DNA of 48,052 nt from the NCBI GenBank assembly GCA_030147925.1, contig JASBUK010000049.1, forward strand, positions 1 to 48,052. Reading direction: 5' to 3'. Each line of letters opens with the position of its first letter. Positions within the stretch are counted from its first letter, which is position 1. The translations under genes were made by a program, and so were the position numbers. Of this stretch, positions 8,149-16,686 are shown piece after piece. The stretch is from Trueperaceae bacterium (lineage in GTDB: Bacteria; Deinococcota; Deinococci; Deinococcales; Trueperaceae). The notes under the pieces were generated by a model. That model searched no databases and was not told where the DNA came from. It worked only from the letters and a program-made list of their open reading frames with translations.

Positions 8149-9036
8149 ATGGCTAACGATATCTACCTAAGAACCCATGACGGACTGGCGGCTATGGTTT
8201 CGGCTCGAGCCGCCACCCATGTACTAAATAAGGCTCTGAGCGCCGAAGGCCAATCGTCTGATACCATCGACGCTATGCTGATGAGCCAATTATTATTGGG
8301 TCCGGTGCTGGTTGAGCTAGAGGCCGTCTTGCCCCGCAAAGGCTTACAGCGCAACCTGCGACATCTGGCAACAACCATTAAGACGCTTGCTAATACCAAT
8401 GATGACCCTGCTTTGCACGCAAAAACCGAGCAAACTCTGAAAGCTAGTGAAGTTTCTCCAGTAGAAGATGCTGTCAACAAACCCCGGACAAATCCCAGCT
8501 ATGAACTCGAAGACGATCATGATGTCGTTGTGGCGCACCCAGCGCTGTTTTCGATGGCCAAGCAAGAACCAGACCTGGTTCAACCCGATGTCTTTGTTGA
8601 CGAAATTCCAGCAGAACCGCTGCCGGATGTCGCAGTTACGAAACGGGAAACATCTGCACCAGCAAGCGCCTTGGCTGTCGCTATTACCGAGCCGGATGAT
8701 GTGAAACCAGCGCTGACAGCTTCGCAACTGGAAGACGCCATCTTACGCTTTGCGCAAATCGAAGAGGTCAAGCTGGTAGCAGCGATAAAAACCAATGGTG
8801 AAATTATTGCTTCGCGTGGTTCAGGCCTGAACCTTGAGGCTTTGTCGCGCTATGGCGCGCTCGGCCTAAAATTGCTCGGCAAAAGTGGTCATTTGCGCTC
8901 GTATTATCTGGGCCACAGTCGGGGGCAGCTTTTTCTCTTGCCCCTCGGGCAAGACACAATTATGGTTGTCGGTAACCCTGAGCTTAACATCGGGGCGATC
9001 TTTGCGGCTTTATCAATGCTCAAGGAGGAGTTATGA
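8149..9036 (+). CDS. Protein with N-terminal helical module and C-terminal roadblock/LC7-like domain
   Basis: The protein has 295 residues. Residues ~15-65 (SARAATHVLNKAL...VLVELEAVLP) align without gaps with residues ~17-60 of the protein at 11128-13347. Residues ~80-185 are an acidic, Pro/Ala-rich linker. Residues ~190-295 look like a roadblock/LC7 domain: a helix, then EVKLVAAIKTNGEIIASRGS, RSYYLGHSRGQLFLLPL and DTIMVVGNPELNIGAI. Such domains act as small-GTPase partners or scaffolds; no GTPase gene is adjacent. Its stop overlaps the next start by 4 bases (ATGA), so the two are translationally coupled. The assignment rests on pattern recognition; the exact partner is unknown. Confidence 0.65.
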   Translation: MANDIYLRTHDGLAAMVSARAATHVLNKALSAEGQSSDTIDAMLMSQLLLGPVLVELEAVLPRKGLQRNLRHLATTIKTLANTNDDPALHAKTEQTLKASEVSPVEDAVNKPRTNPSYELEDDHDVVVAHPALFSMAKQEPDLVQPDVFVDEIPAEPLPDVAVTKRETSAPASALAVAITEPDDVKPALTASQLEDAILRFAQIEEVKLVAAIKTNGEIIASRGSGLNLEALSRYGALGLKLLGKSGHLRSYYLGHSRGQLFLLPLGQDTIMVVGNPELNIGAIFAALSMLKEEL

Positions 9037-10916
9037 ATCACGGTCTAGTTAAGCTAGCCTTAGCCATCATGCTGAGTTTGGGTGTAGCTTTTGCACAAAC
9101 TCAGGACGCCTTTTTAGAACGCTATGTCCTGGTCATAGAAAACCTTAACGGCAGCGTCAGCTCGCTTGCCGAAGCCAGCGTTCAAAGCTTGGAAAACTTA
9201 GACCGTGCGGCGGCTCGGCTGGGCACACTGGCCGAGGAAACTACCAGCGACAGCCTAATTAGTGGTATGGAAAGCACTTTTGAGAGAGCCCGCGAAGCCA
9301 TTCTCAATCGCAGCGAGACCGACCTTGCCGTACAAGTTGCCGCGCTAAAGGGTGGCTTCCAGCGCCTCGTCTATGAAGCGGCTTTGCGCGCCGCTAGCGC
9401 AGGAGATGCAGCTTTGGCACAAGCCCGCCTGACTCAAATCGCCAGTGATATGGGTCTGTCAGAAACAGCCATCGCCTCACTGACTCGGCCGTTGTCAAGA
9501 AATCAGTTGCAGCTTGTCTTTGAATCCGGTGTCGCCCAGACTATTCGGGACCGTTTGGCGACAGCGGGCAGCCAGGCTGCCACAGATCAATTTGCGGCCT
9601 ACCGCACGCTGGCTTTAGCTTACGGCGCTTTTATTCCAATTCAGGACTCGCCACGAATCGACGAAACCGCAGTAGAAAGTTTTGTAACGGCCATCAATGC
9701 GCTGGTTGCCAACGACAATGAAGGCTTTGCGGCCCAGTTGCAAGTTATTGATGAGCAAATGCTCAAACTGACCCAGATTGATACTGCGGCAGTGGTCGAA
9801 CCTAAAACCGTCGCAGAAACCGCTACAGTGGCGCCAAGTTTGCCGAGCCCTGCGCCGGAGAGTCCGGCAAGCGGCGTTGCACAGACACCTACAGACGTTA
9901 CGGCGGCAGATGAGCAAGTTAGCGCCACAAGTCCGGAAAGTCCGGAGGCCGTGACAAGCCCACCGCCAACACCTTTAGAACCACTAGCGGAAGCAGCCGC
10001 TACCTCCGTCGACCCTGCTCCCACCACGATAATCGACCCGCGCAGTGAAGCGCTGGCCGACTTAGAAGCATCTTTAGCACCTTACCGGCTGAGCCCCGCC
10101 GTGTTGAGCAATCTGAGTAACGACTATCTGGATAATGGCTTTAACGGCACCAATGAGGTCGTTGACGAGCTCTTTGCTACCAGCGCTCGAGCCCTTAGCG
10201 CTCTGGAGCTAAATGACCAGGCCAATGCACGAAAGCTTATAGACGATTTAGGCGATACGTATCAGCGTTTCTTAGCGCCAATTGTCAGCCAGCAAGACGC
10301 CGCGGTACACAGCACCACCACCCGCTTGCTTGACAGTCTTAAAAACAATCTGGCCTTAAGGTCGTCAGACATCGTTGCGCTGATGGGACATATTGACAGC
10401 ATCTCGACTATTTTGCAGGGCGGCAGCCCCGCGGCACTGCACAGGGCCAGCATCACCACCAATCTCTACTGGGCCGGTCTGCCTCGCTTGACCCTGATGA
10501 TTTTGCTGGCCCTTCTGGCGTTTTTGCCGCTACGCCTTTTAAACCTCGCCTTTGGCGGCGGTAATCGTAACTGGCAGTGGATCGGCGCCTCGCTGTTTTT
10601 GCTCTTGTTGCCAATAATCTACGAAGGTCTTAGCTTCCTGGGTTCGCTGACTGCCGAACTGAGCAATATCGACGCCTTTAATGCACTGGCCAGTTTTTCC
10701 ATGTTCCAAAACAGCATCACCCAGGTGGTATGGGTGCTTATAACCGCCATAGCCATCATCTTTGCCAGTGTGGGGCTCTACGGCATTTGCGTCCAGTTTG
10801 GTCTTTTGGGCAGGCGGACAAGCCAGCCGACCACAGCGGCAGCTAGTGCAGCAACGGGCAACACCACCACCGATTTGGACCCCAGCACAGCGGTAGACTG
10901 GGACGAAGAGTTTTAG
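9033..10916 (+). CDS. Signal-peptide-bearing helical protein with C-terminal membrane segments
   Basis: I do not recognise a named family. The 627 residues contain a signal peptide (about 1-21, ending VAFA), a long helical export region (~22-255) rich in Ala/Glu/Leu, a Pro/Thr/Ser/Glu-rich linker (~256-345), a second helical region (~346-480), three hydrophobic segments (~486-507, 520-545, 560-585) and a polar acidic tail ending in DEEF. This suggests a large periplasmic part anchored in the inner membrane with a tail that could meet cytoplasmic partners. AAGGAGGAG stands just before ATG 9033. Its position between two roadblock-like proteins suggests one envelope-associated complex. That link is inference. 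Confidence 0.6.
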   Translation: MNHGLVKLALAIMLSLGVAFAQTQDAFLERYVLVIENLNGSVSSLAEASVQSLENLDRAAARLGTLAEETTSDSLISGMESTFERAREAILNRSETDLAVQVAALKGGFQRLVYEAALRAASAGDAALAQARLTQIASDMGLSETAIASLTRPLSRNQLQLVFESGVAQTIRDRLATAGSQAATDQFAAYRTLALAYGAFIPIQDSPRIDETAVESFVTAINALVANDNEGFAAQLQVIDEQMLKLTQIDTAAVVEPKTVAETATVAPSLPSPAPESPASGVAQTPTDVTAADEQVSATSPESPEAVTSPPPTPLEPLAEAAATSVDPAPTTIIDPRSEALADLEASLAPYRLSPAVLSNLSNDYLDNGFNGTNEVVDELFATSARALSALELNDQANARKLIDDLGDTYQRFLAPIVSQQDAAVHSTTTRLLDSLKNNLALRSSDIVALMGHIDSISTILQGGSPAALHRASITTNLYWAGLPRLTLMILLALLAFLPLRLLNLAFGGGNRNWQWIGASLFLLLLPIIYEGLSFLGSLTAELSNIDAFNALASFSMFQNSITQVVWVLITAIAIIFASVGLYGICVQFGLLGRRTSQPTTAAASAATGNTTTDLDPSTAVDWDEEF

Positions 10917-10974
10917 CGTTTGGACCAGTGTTTTGATTCGGGTCATGACAAGGCCAAACAGCAACCATAGGGAA

Positions 10975-11110
10975 CGTTTCGATGTTATTGACGGTTGTCA
11001 ATAACATCCAAGCAACTAACTGCCGACGCTATCAAGACTGACTGGCGAGTAGAAATAAAAGAAATAAAGGCGGTCAGTATACTGTCAACAAGAATGAAGC
11101 GGGCTATAAC
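10975..11110 (+). repeat. Dyad-promoter repeat, copy A
   Basis: One of three related ~130-base intergenic sequences (the others at 15240-15365 and 39488-39612). It starts with a CGTTTCGATG block, contains a 12-bp dyad (GATGTTATTGAC at 10981-10992, GTCAATAACATC at 10997-11008), then a conserved TGCCGAC and GAGTAGAAATAAA middle. It ends with a promoter: CTGTCA (11082-11087), 17 bases, TATAAC (11105-11110). It points at the coiled-coil roadblock gene whose GTG is at 11128. The dyad carries compensating changes on both arms relative to copy C. Confidence 0.8.
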
Positions 11111-11127
11111 CACAGCAAGGAGGCCAG

Positions 11128-13347
11128 GTGACAAACCCGGTTTATCAAAAGGCCGTTGAAGAACTCGAAGCTCTACTGTCACCGCGTGTCGTCTCCAGAT
11201 CGTTGCAGCAGGGGCTTAAGCAAATTGGCAAAGGGCCTGATGACGTTAACTTGCGCGATATTGAAAATATCCTCAAGTCGCAAATTTACCGTCAGCTCCA
11301 GGCTACCTTGCCTTCGGCCCAGGCCAAAGAGGTCGTTAAAGACATAGTAGAGAAGTTAAAAGCAATTGAGCCCCAAAAGCTAGCTAAGTCAGAAGAGTTC
11401 TCACTTGAGCAGCAAAACCGTGCTCTAAATGAGTTACGGGCTGCCTTGAGACCTTTTAATCTTTACTTTGAATGGCCGGAAACACAAAAACTGCGCTCAC
11501 AGTTAAAGCTGCTTGAAGCCGAGCAAGAAGCCGGGCATGATGCGCATAAGCTGCTTGTTAGTGCCCGGAAACAACTCAAAGAGCTCGAGCAAAAACTGGA
11601 AGATCAACTGGTCACACAAGCTCGTGATCTCAGCGAACTGGAAGCTGCCTTTGCACAGGTCAAGAGACTGGGCGGGCCGAAAGTGCGTCGCTTAGAGAAT
11701 CTCACCGGACAGATTCGTAGCGCCCAGCACAATCGTCAGTTGGCCCCCGCCGAAGTCGAACGGGCACGCAAAATCGCCACCGATTTGCGCAAGCTTTTAG
11801 AATCAAGCGTTGTGGTCGATGATCGCCGTTTGCAAGAAATGCCCAGCAGTACGGCGGTTAACATCGAAACCGATGGCCTGCTTGAAATTGACAACGCTGA
11901 AAACAGCCCCTTTAATATAGATACCGCCGAACTTTCCCCCGAAATCAGCGCCCGTTTGCTGCTGATTGACATTGAAAGCGAACGCCGCGACTTAGCAGAT
12001 TTGGCAACTGAATTTAACAACTTGCTTAACTATAAACCCGAATTAAACGCGCAGTTTGTGCAGCAAAGAGAAACTCTGGACCGACAGACTTCTTTAGGAG
12101 AAGCTTTAGGGCAACTACGCGAGCACTTAGTGCAGGCACAAGGAGATTTACGCCGGGAATTGCAGCTCGAGCTGCGTGAAATTCAGCGCCAATTAAATGC
12201 TATGGATACCCGGATAGACAACGACGAGCTGAGTTTAGCCTTACAGGTATCGCTGGGTATCTTAGAAACAACCATACCGGCATACACCGATGTGCAATAT
12301 TTACGCGATCTTTACCGCTTTACCCGTGAAAGGGAGGTCGAACTTGCCACTGGGTCAGAACAAGCCGCAGCAACTGAGACTGCGCTAAAACAGCAGGAAT
12401 CGGAGGTGCAACGCAGCGAACAAATCGCCGAGCTACACCAGTTGGAAAGCGAACTTCGTCCTTATCAAGGGCTGGACAGTGATAATGTTGTTCGGCTTAA
12501 TGAGCTATTAGCCGCAGCAAGAAAGTTGGTCGATCAGGAACTGCCGGTCGAAAATCTGAGTCAGGGTTGGCTACTCTTAAATAACATCCGCGATACGGTA
12601 ACGCGCCGTGCCGCTGATTTTGAGCCCCGGTTGGACGCCGCTAAAAAAGCTTTTGAACCAATAAGCAAACTCAACAACGAGGATGCCGCGATCGTTAAAC
12701 GCATCTTAGGTCATCTGGAAAGTCAGCGGGAAGTCTTTTACAAGGTCTCCCCCGTGGTGCAAAGTCAACTTGAAGCATCTTTAACTAAGGCAGAAGGCCT
12801 AATAGAGACCCTTAAAGAACAATTTGAAGCCACTCGCTCCATCGCCAATCAACTGGTAAGCAAGAATGTCTTAGACGATATCTTAGGGATTTTTTCAACT
12901 GGCCCCGGCGAAACTAAACAAGTGCTGAAATCAGAACCTTCAGCTGGCGAAACTCCGCCCCTGTATGAGCAAAAGAGCAAAAGCGCAGAGTTTAATAGCT
13001 GGCTAGAGGACTATTTGGCCCAAGACGGCCTAAGTGGCGCAGCTATGTTCAGCAGTAGCGGAGAACTGGTAGCCGGGCGTCTAAAGCTCGAGCCGGTAAA
13101 ACTAAATGATACGCTGGAAAAGCTCGAGCACGACAACCGGAATTTAAGCAAGGAACTTAAGCTGGGAGATATGCGTCTTATGACGGTGGAAACCCCTGGT
13201 CATTTCATCACCACCATCTGGCCAATGCCGCAATACCGCCTGGTGTTCATTCTCGGTAACCCGGTCATTTTCGGCGCTGTTTTACAAAACCTAAGAGAGG
13301 ATTTACCCCGCCTGCGCGGTTTGCTCAGTGGACTTAAACTCGCTTAA
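11128..13347 (+). CDS. Long coiled-coil protein with C-terminal roadblock-like domain
   Basis: The protein has 739 residues. Residues ~17-60 (SPRVVSRSLQQGLKQIGKG...LQATLP) match the N-terminal module of the 8149-9036 protein. Residues ~90-600 are strongly helical with heptad-like Leu/Glu/Gln/Arg repeats, a probable long coiled coil. Residues ~625-739 resemble a roadblock/LC7 domain (LSGAAMFSSSGELVAGRL, then RLVFILGNPVIFGAVL). It has no signal peptide, so it is cytoplasmic. GTG 11128 is preceded by AAGGAGG at 11117-11123. The upstream repeat supplies a promoter. The gene overlaps tsaE by 20 bases. A structural or scaffold role is inferred from architecture only. Confidence 0.7.
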   Translation: MTNPVYQKAVEELEALLSPRVVSRSLQQGLKQIGKGPDDVNLRDIENILKSQIYRQLQATLPSAQAKEVVKDIVEKLKAIEPQKLAKSEEFSLEQQNRALNELRAALRPFNLYFEWPETQKLRSQLKLLEAEQEAGHDAHKLLVSARKQLKELEQKLEDQLVTQARDLSELEAAFAQVKRLGGPKVRRLENLTGQIRSAQHNRQLAPAEVERARKIATDLRKLLESSVVVDDRRLQEMPSSTAVNIETDGLLEIDNAENSPFNIDTAELSPEISARLLLIDIESERRDLADLATEFNNLLNYKPELNAQFVQQRETLDRQTSLGEALGQLREHLVQAQGDLRRELQLELREIQRQLNAMDTRIDNDELSLALQVSLGILETTIPAYTDVQYLRDLYRFTREREVELATGSEQAAATETALKQQESEVQRSEQIAELHQLESELRPYQGLDSDNVVRLNELLAAARKLVDQELPVENLSQGWLLLNNIRDTVTRRAADFEPRLDAAKKAFEPISKLNNEDAAIVKRILGHLESQREVFYKVSPVVQSQLEASLTKAEGLIETLKEQFEATRSIANQLVSKNVLDDILGIFSTGPGETKQVLKSEPSAGETPPLYEQKSKSAEFNSWLEDYLAQDGLSGAAMFSSSGELVAGRLKLEPVKLNDTLEKLEHDNRNLSKELKLGDMRLMTVETPGHFITTIWPMPQYRLVFILGNPVIFGAVLQNLREDLPRLRGLLSGLKLA

Positions 13348-13807
13348 AGACACCCGGCGCTTAGCAGCCATGATTCTTGAGCTTGTCCCTTTAAACGCGC
13401 TGCTAATTTTAAGCGGGCCCTTAGGGGCGGGCAAGACCACCTTAACTCAGCAACTAGGGCTCGAGCTGGGCAGCAAAGCGCATATCAGCAGCCCCAGCTA
13501 TACCCTGATTCACGAGTACCCGACGCCCCGGGGTTTACTGGTGCACATCGATGCCTACCGACTGCCCTCGATAGAGGCCCTGCTGAACCTGGGCTTAGAA
13601 GACTATTTGGATCGCGCTCGTCTGGTGGTAGTGGAATGGGGCGAAGAACTGCAAAAGCATTATCCTGAAGCGTTAGTGCTCGAGCTTGAATTTAAGAACA
13701 ACATGCGCCGGGCCCGCTTGCTAAAAAACGGGCGCGATCTTTTGCCGGGACGCAAGAATAAAATAGAAGGGGAAAGTAAAAAGGGGAAAGTAAAAAGGGG
13801 AAAGTAA
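13328..13807 (+). CDS. tsaE: tRNA t6A37 biosynthesis ATPase TsaE
   Basis: TsaE is the P-loop ATPase that supports the TsaB-TsaD complex in forming threonylcarbamoyl-adenosine at position 37 of tRNA. Visible motifs are the Walker A GPLGAGKTT (~residues 30-38), ISSPSYTLIHEY and the HIDAYRL acidic motif, then VVVEWGE. The GTG start lies inside the end of the previous gene, so translation is coupled. The last ~15 residues (KIEGESKKGKVKRGK) are low-complexity and are encoded by the GGGGAAAGTAAAAA tandem units of the interspersed repeat that follows. The native C-terminus has therefore probably been extended by repeat insertion. tsaB follows. Confidence 0.93.
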   Translation: MDLNSLKDTRRLAAMILELVPLNALLILSGPLGAGKTTLTQQLGLELGSKAHISSPSYTLIHEYPTPRGLLVHIDAYRLPSIEALLNLGLEDYLDRARLVVVEWGEELQKHYPEALVLELEFKNNMRRARLLKNGRDLLPGRKNKIEGESKKGKVKRGK

Positions 13808-13982
13808 TAAAGTGGTTAGTAGAAGATAGAAACTCGGGGTCTTCTATGGCAAGAATCAGACAACTGGAATTTGCTGCTTTTTAACTGCTAACGCTCAAAA
13901 AGAACTCAGTGGGGGAATGCATGGAAAGGTTTTTCCACCCACCACTCACTACAAACCACCAACTACTCACTACTAACCAAAG
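13769..13982 (+). repeat. AG-rich interspersed repeat, copy 1
   Basis: It starts with about three tandem GGGGAAAGTAAAAA units, passes through AAAAAGAACTCAGTGGGGGA at 13899-13918, and ends in a run of CACCACTCACTACAAACCACC-like sequence. The reverse complement of 28676-28945 matches it block by block (AGTAAAAAG-GGAAAGTA, CTGGAATTTG, AAAAAGAACTCAGTGGGGGA, then the CACCACT/ACTACTAAC tail), with the other copy carrying extra internal sequence. The repeat overlaps the 3' end of tsaE. An ORF at 13909-14112 lies mostly in it and is not believed. Confidence 0.75.
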
Positions 13983-14011
13983 AATAGACGACTACCTTTA
14001 TGATGTAGCGG

Positions 14012-14584
14012 ATGGAAGCCAAAGCACAGGTTTATTTAGGAATCGACAGCGCCAGCAGCTACCTGGCTCTGGCATTATGGTCGCAAGACGGCATTCTGGC
14101 CGAGTTCTGTGAGAGTGTAGGCCGTGACCACGCCAAACGCATCATCACGGAGTTGGATACACTCTTAAATCGCAGTGGTATCAAGCGCAGGGAACTTAAA
14201 GGTATCGGCGTGGGCATAGGGCCGGGTTCTTATACCGGTCTGCGCGTTGGCGTCGCTACCGCCAAAGGTTTGGCTAAAGGCTTGTCCATCCCGGTGCAAG
14301 GTGGCAGCAGCCTAGCGGCAATTGCCGCTAGGCAACTCAGCGAAGCTCAGCCCAGGGGCGTTATTACCCTCGACGCCCGGCGGGGCAACGTCTATGCCGG
14401 AGTCTTTTTTCAGCGGGGAAATATGGTTAAACCTGAGACCGAGGTCATGAAGCTCCCTAAAGAAGTTTTGCAGGAGCGCTATCCCGCGCTGCCCTTTTTT
14501 GAGGATGCCGCGCCGGATGCCGGCTATCTTGCCCGGCAAGCTTTAATACCCGACAAAGGGCCGCTAACGCCGCTTTATCTGTGA
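14012..14584 (+). CDS. tsaB: tRNA t6A37 biosynthesis protein TsaB
   Basis: TsaB is the non-catalytic ASKHA-fold partner of TsaD in t6A synthesis. The 190-residue protein has the N-terminal LGIDSASSYLALAL phosphate-like motif, the hallmark GIGVGIGPGSYTGLRVGVATAKGLA, and ITLDARRGNVYAGVF. It is slightly short compared with the usual 220-230 because the C-terminal region is abbreviated. ATG 14012 has TATGAT at 13999-14004 seven bases upstream and no Shine-Dalgarno, so it may be leaderless, independent of tsaE, with the interspersed repeat between them. tsaD is not in the window. Confidence 0.9.
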   Translation: MEAKAQVYLGIDSASSYLALALWSQDGILAEFCESVGRDHAKRIITELDTLLNRSGIKRRELKGIGVGIGPGSYTGLRVGVATAKGLAKGLSIPVQGGSSLAAIAARQLSEAQPRGVITLDARRGNVYAGVFFQRGNMVKPETEVMKLPKEVLQERYPALPFFEDAAPDAGYLARQALIPDKGPLTPLYL

Positions 14585-14600
14585 TGACAAGCCTGTTCTA

Positions 14601-15197
14601 TTACCAGTCCAACACCTTTTCAGTTTCCATCAGGGCTTGCTCGAGCACCGACTTGTCCCCAACCCCCGCAAGGGAACGAACAGCCGCGTCAATCCGTCTG
14701 GCCACGTTATAACCTAGCACCGCATAGACAGAAGGCCTCTCCCCATATGCCTCGCTATAGCTAGCTATAAAAGTCTTAATAGGCTCTAGCTCGACACTCT
14801 CTAGTGAAGTGGATGACAAGGGTGTTCTAGTGAGTAAAACCGTCTCTGTGTTAGTGATAAGTAAGCGCACGTTATCTAGCCACGGTTCCGAACCGACTGC
14901 CACCATGATGTCTATGTTCTCTTGGTTAAGGAGCTCTTGGATAGCTGCTACGCTGTCATCCTTGAGGTCAACTGTGTAGATATAAACGTCAAGACCGCCA
15001 AGATGACCGTTGGAAGTTTCATTCGGGTGGCCGTCTCGCTCTTGGGTAGCTAAGTTAAAACCACGGCGTATTTGACTTTCCTCGGCTGCAGACAAAGCGT
15101 CTGGACTGATGAGCAACGCCACGTTAAAACTGTGCGCCGCGGCGTAGCCAAAAGAAAAAGTGGCTATCATTATCAGGATTGGATAAAACTTAATCAT
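14601..15197 (-). CDS. Shortened periplasmic binding protein-like (type 1 fold) protein
   Basis: The protein has a signal peptide (MIKFYPILIMIATFSFGYAAA) and ~180 mature residues. The start FNVALLISPDALSAAEESQIRRGFNLA and VAAIQELLNQENIDIMVAVGSEP resemble the first lobe of Leu/Ile/Val-binding proteins. The end FIASYSEAYGERPSVYAVLGYNVARRIDAAVRSL resembles their C-terminal part. Normal family length is ~350-400, so the middle is missing. It could be a decayed gene or a reduced binding protein. I prefer ATG 15197 (AAGGA 10 bases away) over GTG 15206. It is divergent from mreB. No permease is adjacent. Confidence 0.55.
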   Translation of the reverse strand: MIKFYPILIMIATFSFGYAAAHSFNVALLISPDALSAAEESQIRRGFNLATQERDGHPNETSNGHLGGLDVYIYTVDLKDDSVAAIQELLNQENIDIMVAVGSEPWLDNVRLLITNTETVLLTRTPLSSTSLESVELEPIKTFIASYSEAYGERPSVYAVLGYNVARRIDAAVRSLAGVGDKSVLEQALMETEKVLDW

Positions 15198-15239
15198 TAA
15201 GTGCACGTCCTTTCTTACACAGCACTAGCAATGTTTAAA

Positions 15240-15365
15240 GAGCGTTTCGGTAGTGTTGGCCGTTGTCAATACCACCCGAACAGCTGCCGACATAGTCAAG
15301 GCTGACTTAAGAGTAGAAAATTAGGCGTTAAGTCTACTGTCAGAGAGAATGAAACGGATTATAAT
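15240..15365 (+). repeat. Dyad-promoter repeat, copy B
   Basis: Related to copies A and C. It starts GAGCGTTTCGG and has a weaker dyad (GGTAGTGTTGGC at 15249-15260, GTCAATACCACC at 15265-15276; one mismatch and two G-T wobbles). It then has GCTGCCGAC, GAGTAGAAAA, and ends CTGTCA (15337-15342), 17 bases, TATAAT (15360-15365), a consensus -10. It faces mreB, whose start is about 170-200 bases downstream, implying a long leader. The rest of 15198-15561 shows no gene. Confidence 0.8.
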
Positions 15366-15561
15366 TTTTTATTCCGCAAACGGTTGCCCCTAAGATAACC
15401 GCTGGTAACGGGCAATTTTACAAGTTACGGCAACAAAGAAAAGTCCTCGCTTTATTCTACTGGTGTTGACCATAAACAAACGGTATACTGCGCTAGTTGC
15501 ATCCGCGCCGTGCTTGGCGTGCGCTTAATTAGTGAAAACTTATTCTCGGGAGAATAAAACC

Positions 15562-16596
15562 GTGTTCAAATTGTGGCAAGAAATCGGCGTGGACTTAGGA
15601 ACGGCAACCGTCCTCATCTATGTAAAAGGTCAAGGAATCATGTTGCGTGAACCCTCAGTCATTGCAATGGTGCGTGATACCGGTGAGGTAAAGGCGGTGG
15701 GTGACGAGGCCTATCGAATGCTGGGGCGCACCCCGGGCAATATTGTGGCGGTCAGGCCTATGCGCGACGGCGTGATTGCCGACTATGACCTGACTGAGAA
15801 AATGCTCAAGGTTTTTGTCAAGAAGGTGATCACCGGTCCTGGCCGATTTTTCAAACCGCATATCATGGTCTGCGTACCTTCGGGCGTCACCGAGGTTGAA
15901 AAACGTGCGGTCTTGCAGGCCACCCGCGAAGTCGGGGCTCGCAAGGCCTTCTTGATTGAGGAACCGTTAGCGGCGGCTATTGGCGCCGGTGTCAACATCG
16001 CCGAACCTACCGGCTCAATGATCGTAGATATTGGCGGCGGCACCATGGATGTGGCTATTATCAGCTTGGGCGGTATTGTCGTTTCCGAATCTCTACGCAT
16101 CGCCGGCAACGAGTTTGACGAGTCAATTATTCGCTATATCCGACACAAGGAAAATCTGCTTATTGGTGACCGCACCGCCGAGGAAGTCAAGATGAAGGTG
16201 GGTGCCGCCATCGTCACCAGCCCCGATGATATTCGTGAGATCGAAGTCCGTGGTCGTGACCTGATAAACGGCTTGCCCAAAACCATTTCGGTAAATACCG
16301 AAGATGTGGTTGAAGCACTTAAAGAACCGCTACAAAAAATTGCCGACGGCGTGCGCCGCGTGCTCGAGCTGGCACCACCGGAGCTTGTCTCCGATGTCAT
16401 TGACCGGGGCATCATCATGACCGGAGGCGGCTCGCTTTTAAGAAACTTTGATGAGTTGCTGCGTCAGACTACCGGTATTCCCGTGGCAGTGGCCGAAAAC
16501 GCTACCGAATGTGTGGCGCTGGGCACCGGGCAAGCACTTGACATGATGCGGGTGCTGCAAGACGCGCTTATTTCCGATACCTTTTTACGGCGTTAG
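15562..16596 (+). CDS. mreB: Rod shape-determining protein MreB
   Basis: MreB is the bacterial actin that polymerises under the inner membrane and guides cell wall synthesis. Motifs are IGVDLGTATVLIYVKG (phosphate 1), SMIVDIGGGTMDVAIISLGG (phosphate 2), and IIMTGGGSLLRNFDELL (adenosine). I chose GTG 15562 because it gives the family-typical MFKLWQEIGVDLGTA and has GGGAG 9 bases upstream; GTG 15532 would add 10 residues with no clear ribosome site. mreC and mreD do not follow, which is unusual; the next gene is an S55 peptidase-like protein and the lpx cluster. Transcription probably begins at the repeat-borne promoter ending at 15365. Confidence 0.96.
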   Translation: MFKLWQEIGVDLGTATVLIYVKGQGIMLREPSVIAMVRDTGEVKAVGDEAYRMLGRTPGNIVAVRPMRDGVIADYDLTEKMLKVFVKKVITGPGRFFKPHIMVCVPSGVTEVEKRAVLQATREVGARKAFLIEEPLAAAIGAGVNIAEPTGSMIVDIGGGTMDVAIISLGGIVVSESLRIAGNEFDESIIRYIRHKENLLIGDRTAEEVKMKVGAAIVTSPDDIREIEVRGRDLINGLPKTISVNTEDVVEALKEPLQKIADGVRRVLELAPPELVSDVIDRGIIMTGGGSLLRNFDELLRQTTGIPVAVAENATECVALGTGQALDMMRVLQDALISDTFLRR

Positions 16597-16631
16597 AGCA
16601 GTCAAAAACCTCGCAGGGCCAGGCCAGGGGG

Positions 16632-16686
16632 TAAAATCAGAATCATGCCACAAGACAGCGTAAGGGGCAACAAGGCAAGCATATGA
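16632..16686 (+). CDS. 13-codon upstream ORF with its own -10 box
   Basis: TAAAAT at 16632-16637 is followed 7 bases later by ATG 16645. This opens a 13-codon frame (MPQDSVRGNKASI) whose TGA (16684-16686) overlaps the ATG of the S55 gene (16683). The arrangement would couple translation of the peptidase to a leaderless leader peptide. The alternative is that the small frame is accidental and the AAGG at 16672-16675 serves as a ribosome site for the main gene. Confidence 0.35.

Noticed and set aside
13909-14112. 67-codon frame overlapping the tsaB start
   Set aside because: It is made of the interspersed repeat and out-of-frame tsaB sequence.
15466-15489. TTGACC...TATACT promoter for mreB
   Set aside because: The spacer is only 12 bases; the repeat-borne CTGTCA-N17-TATAAT at 15337-15365 is far better.
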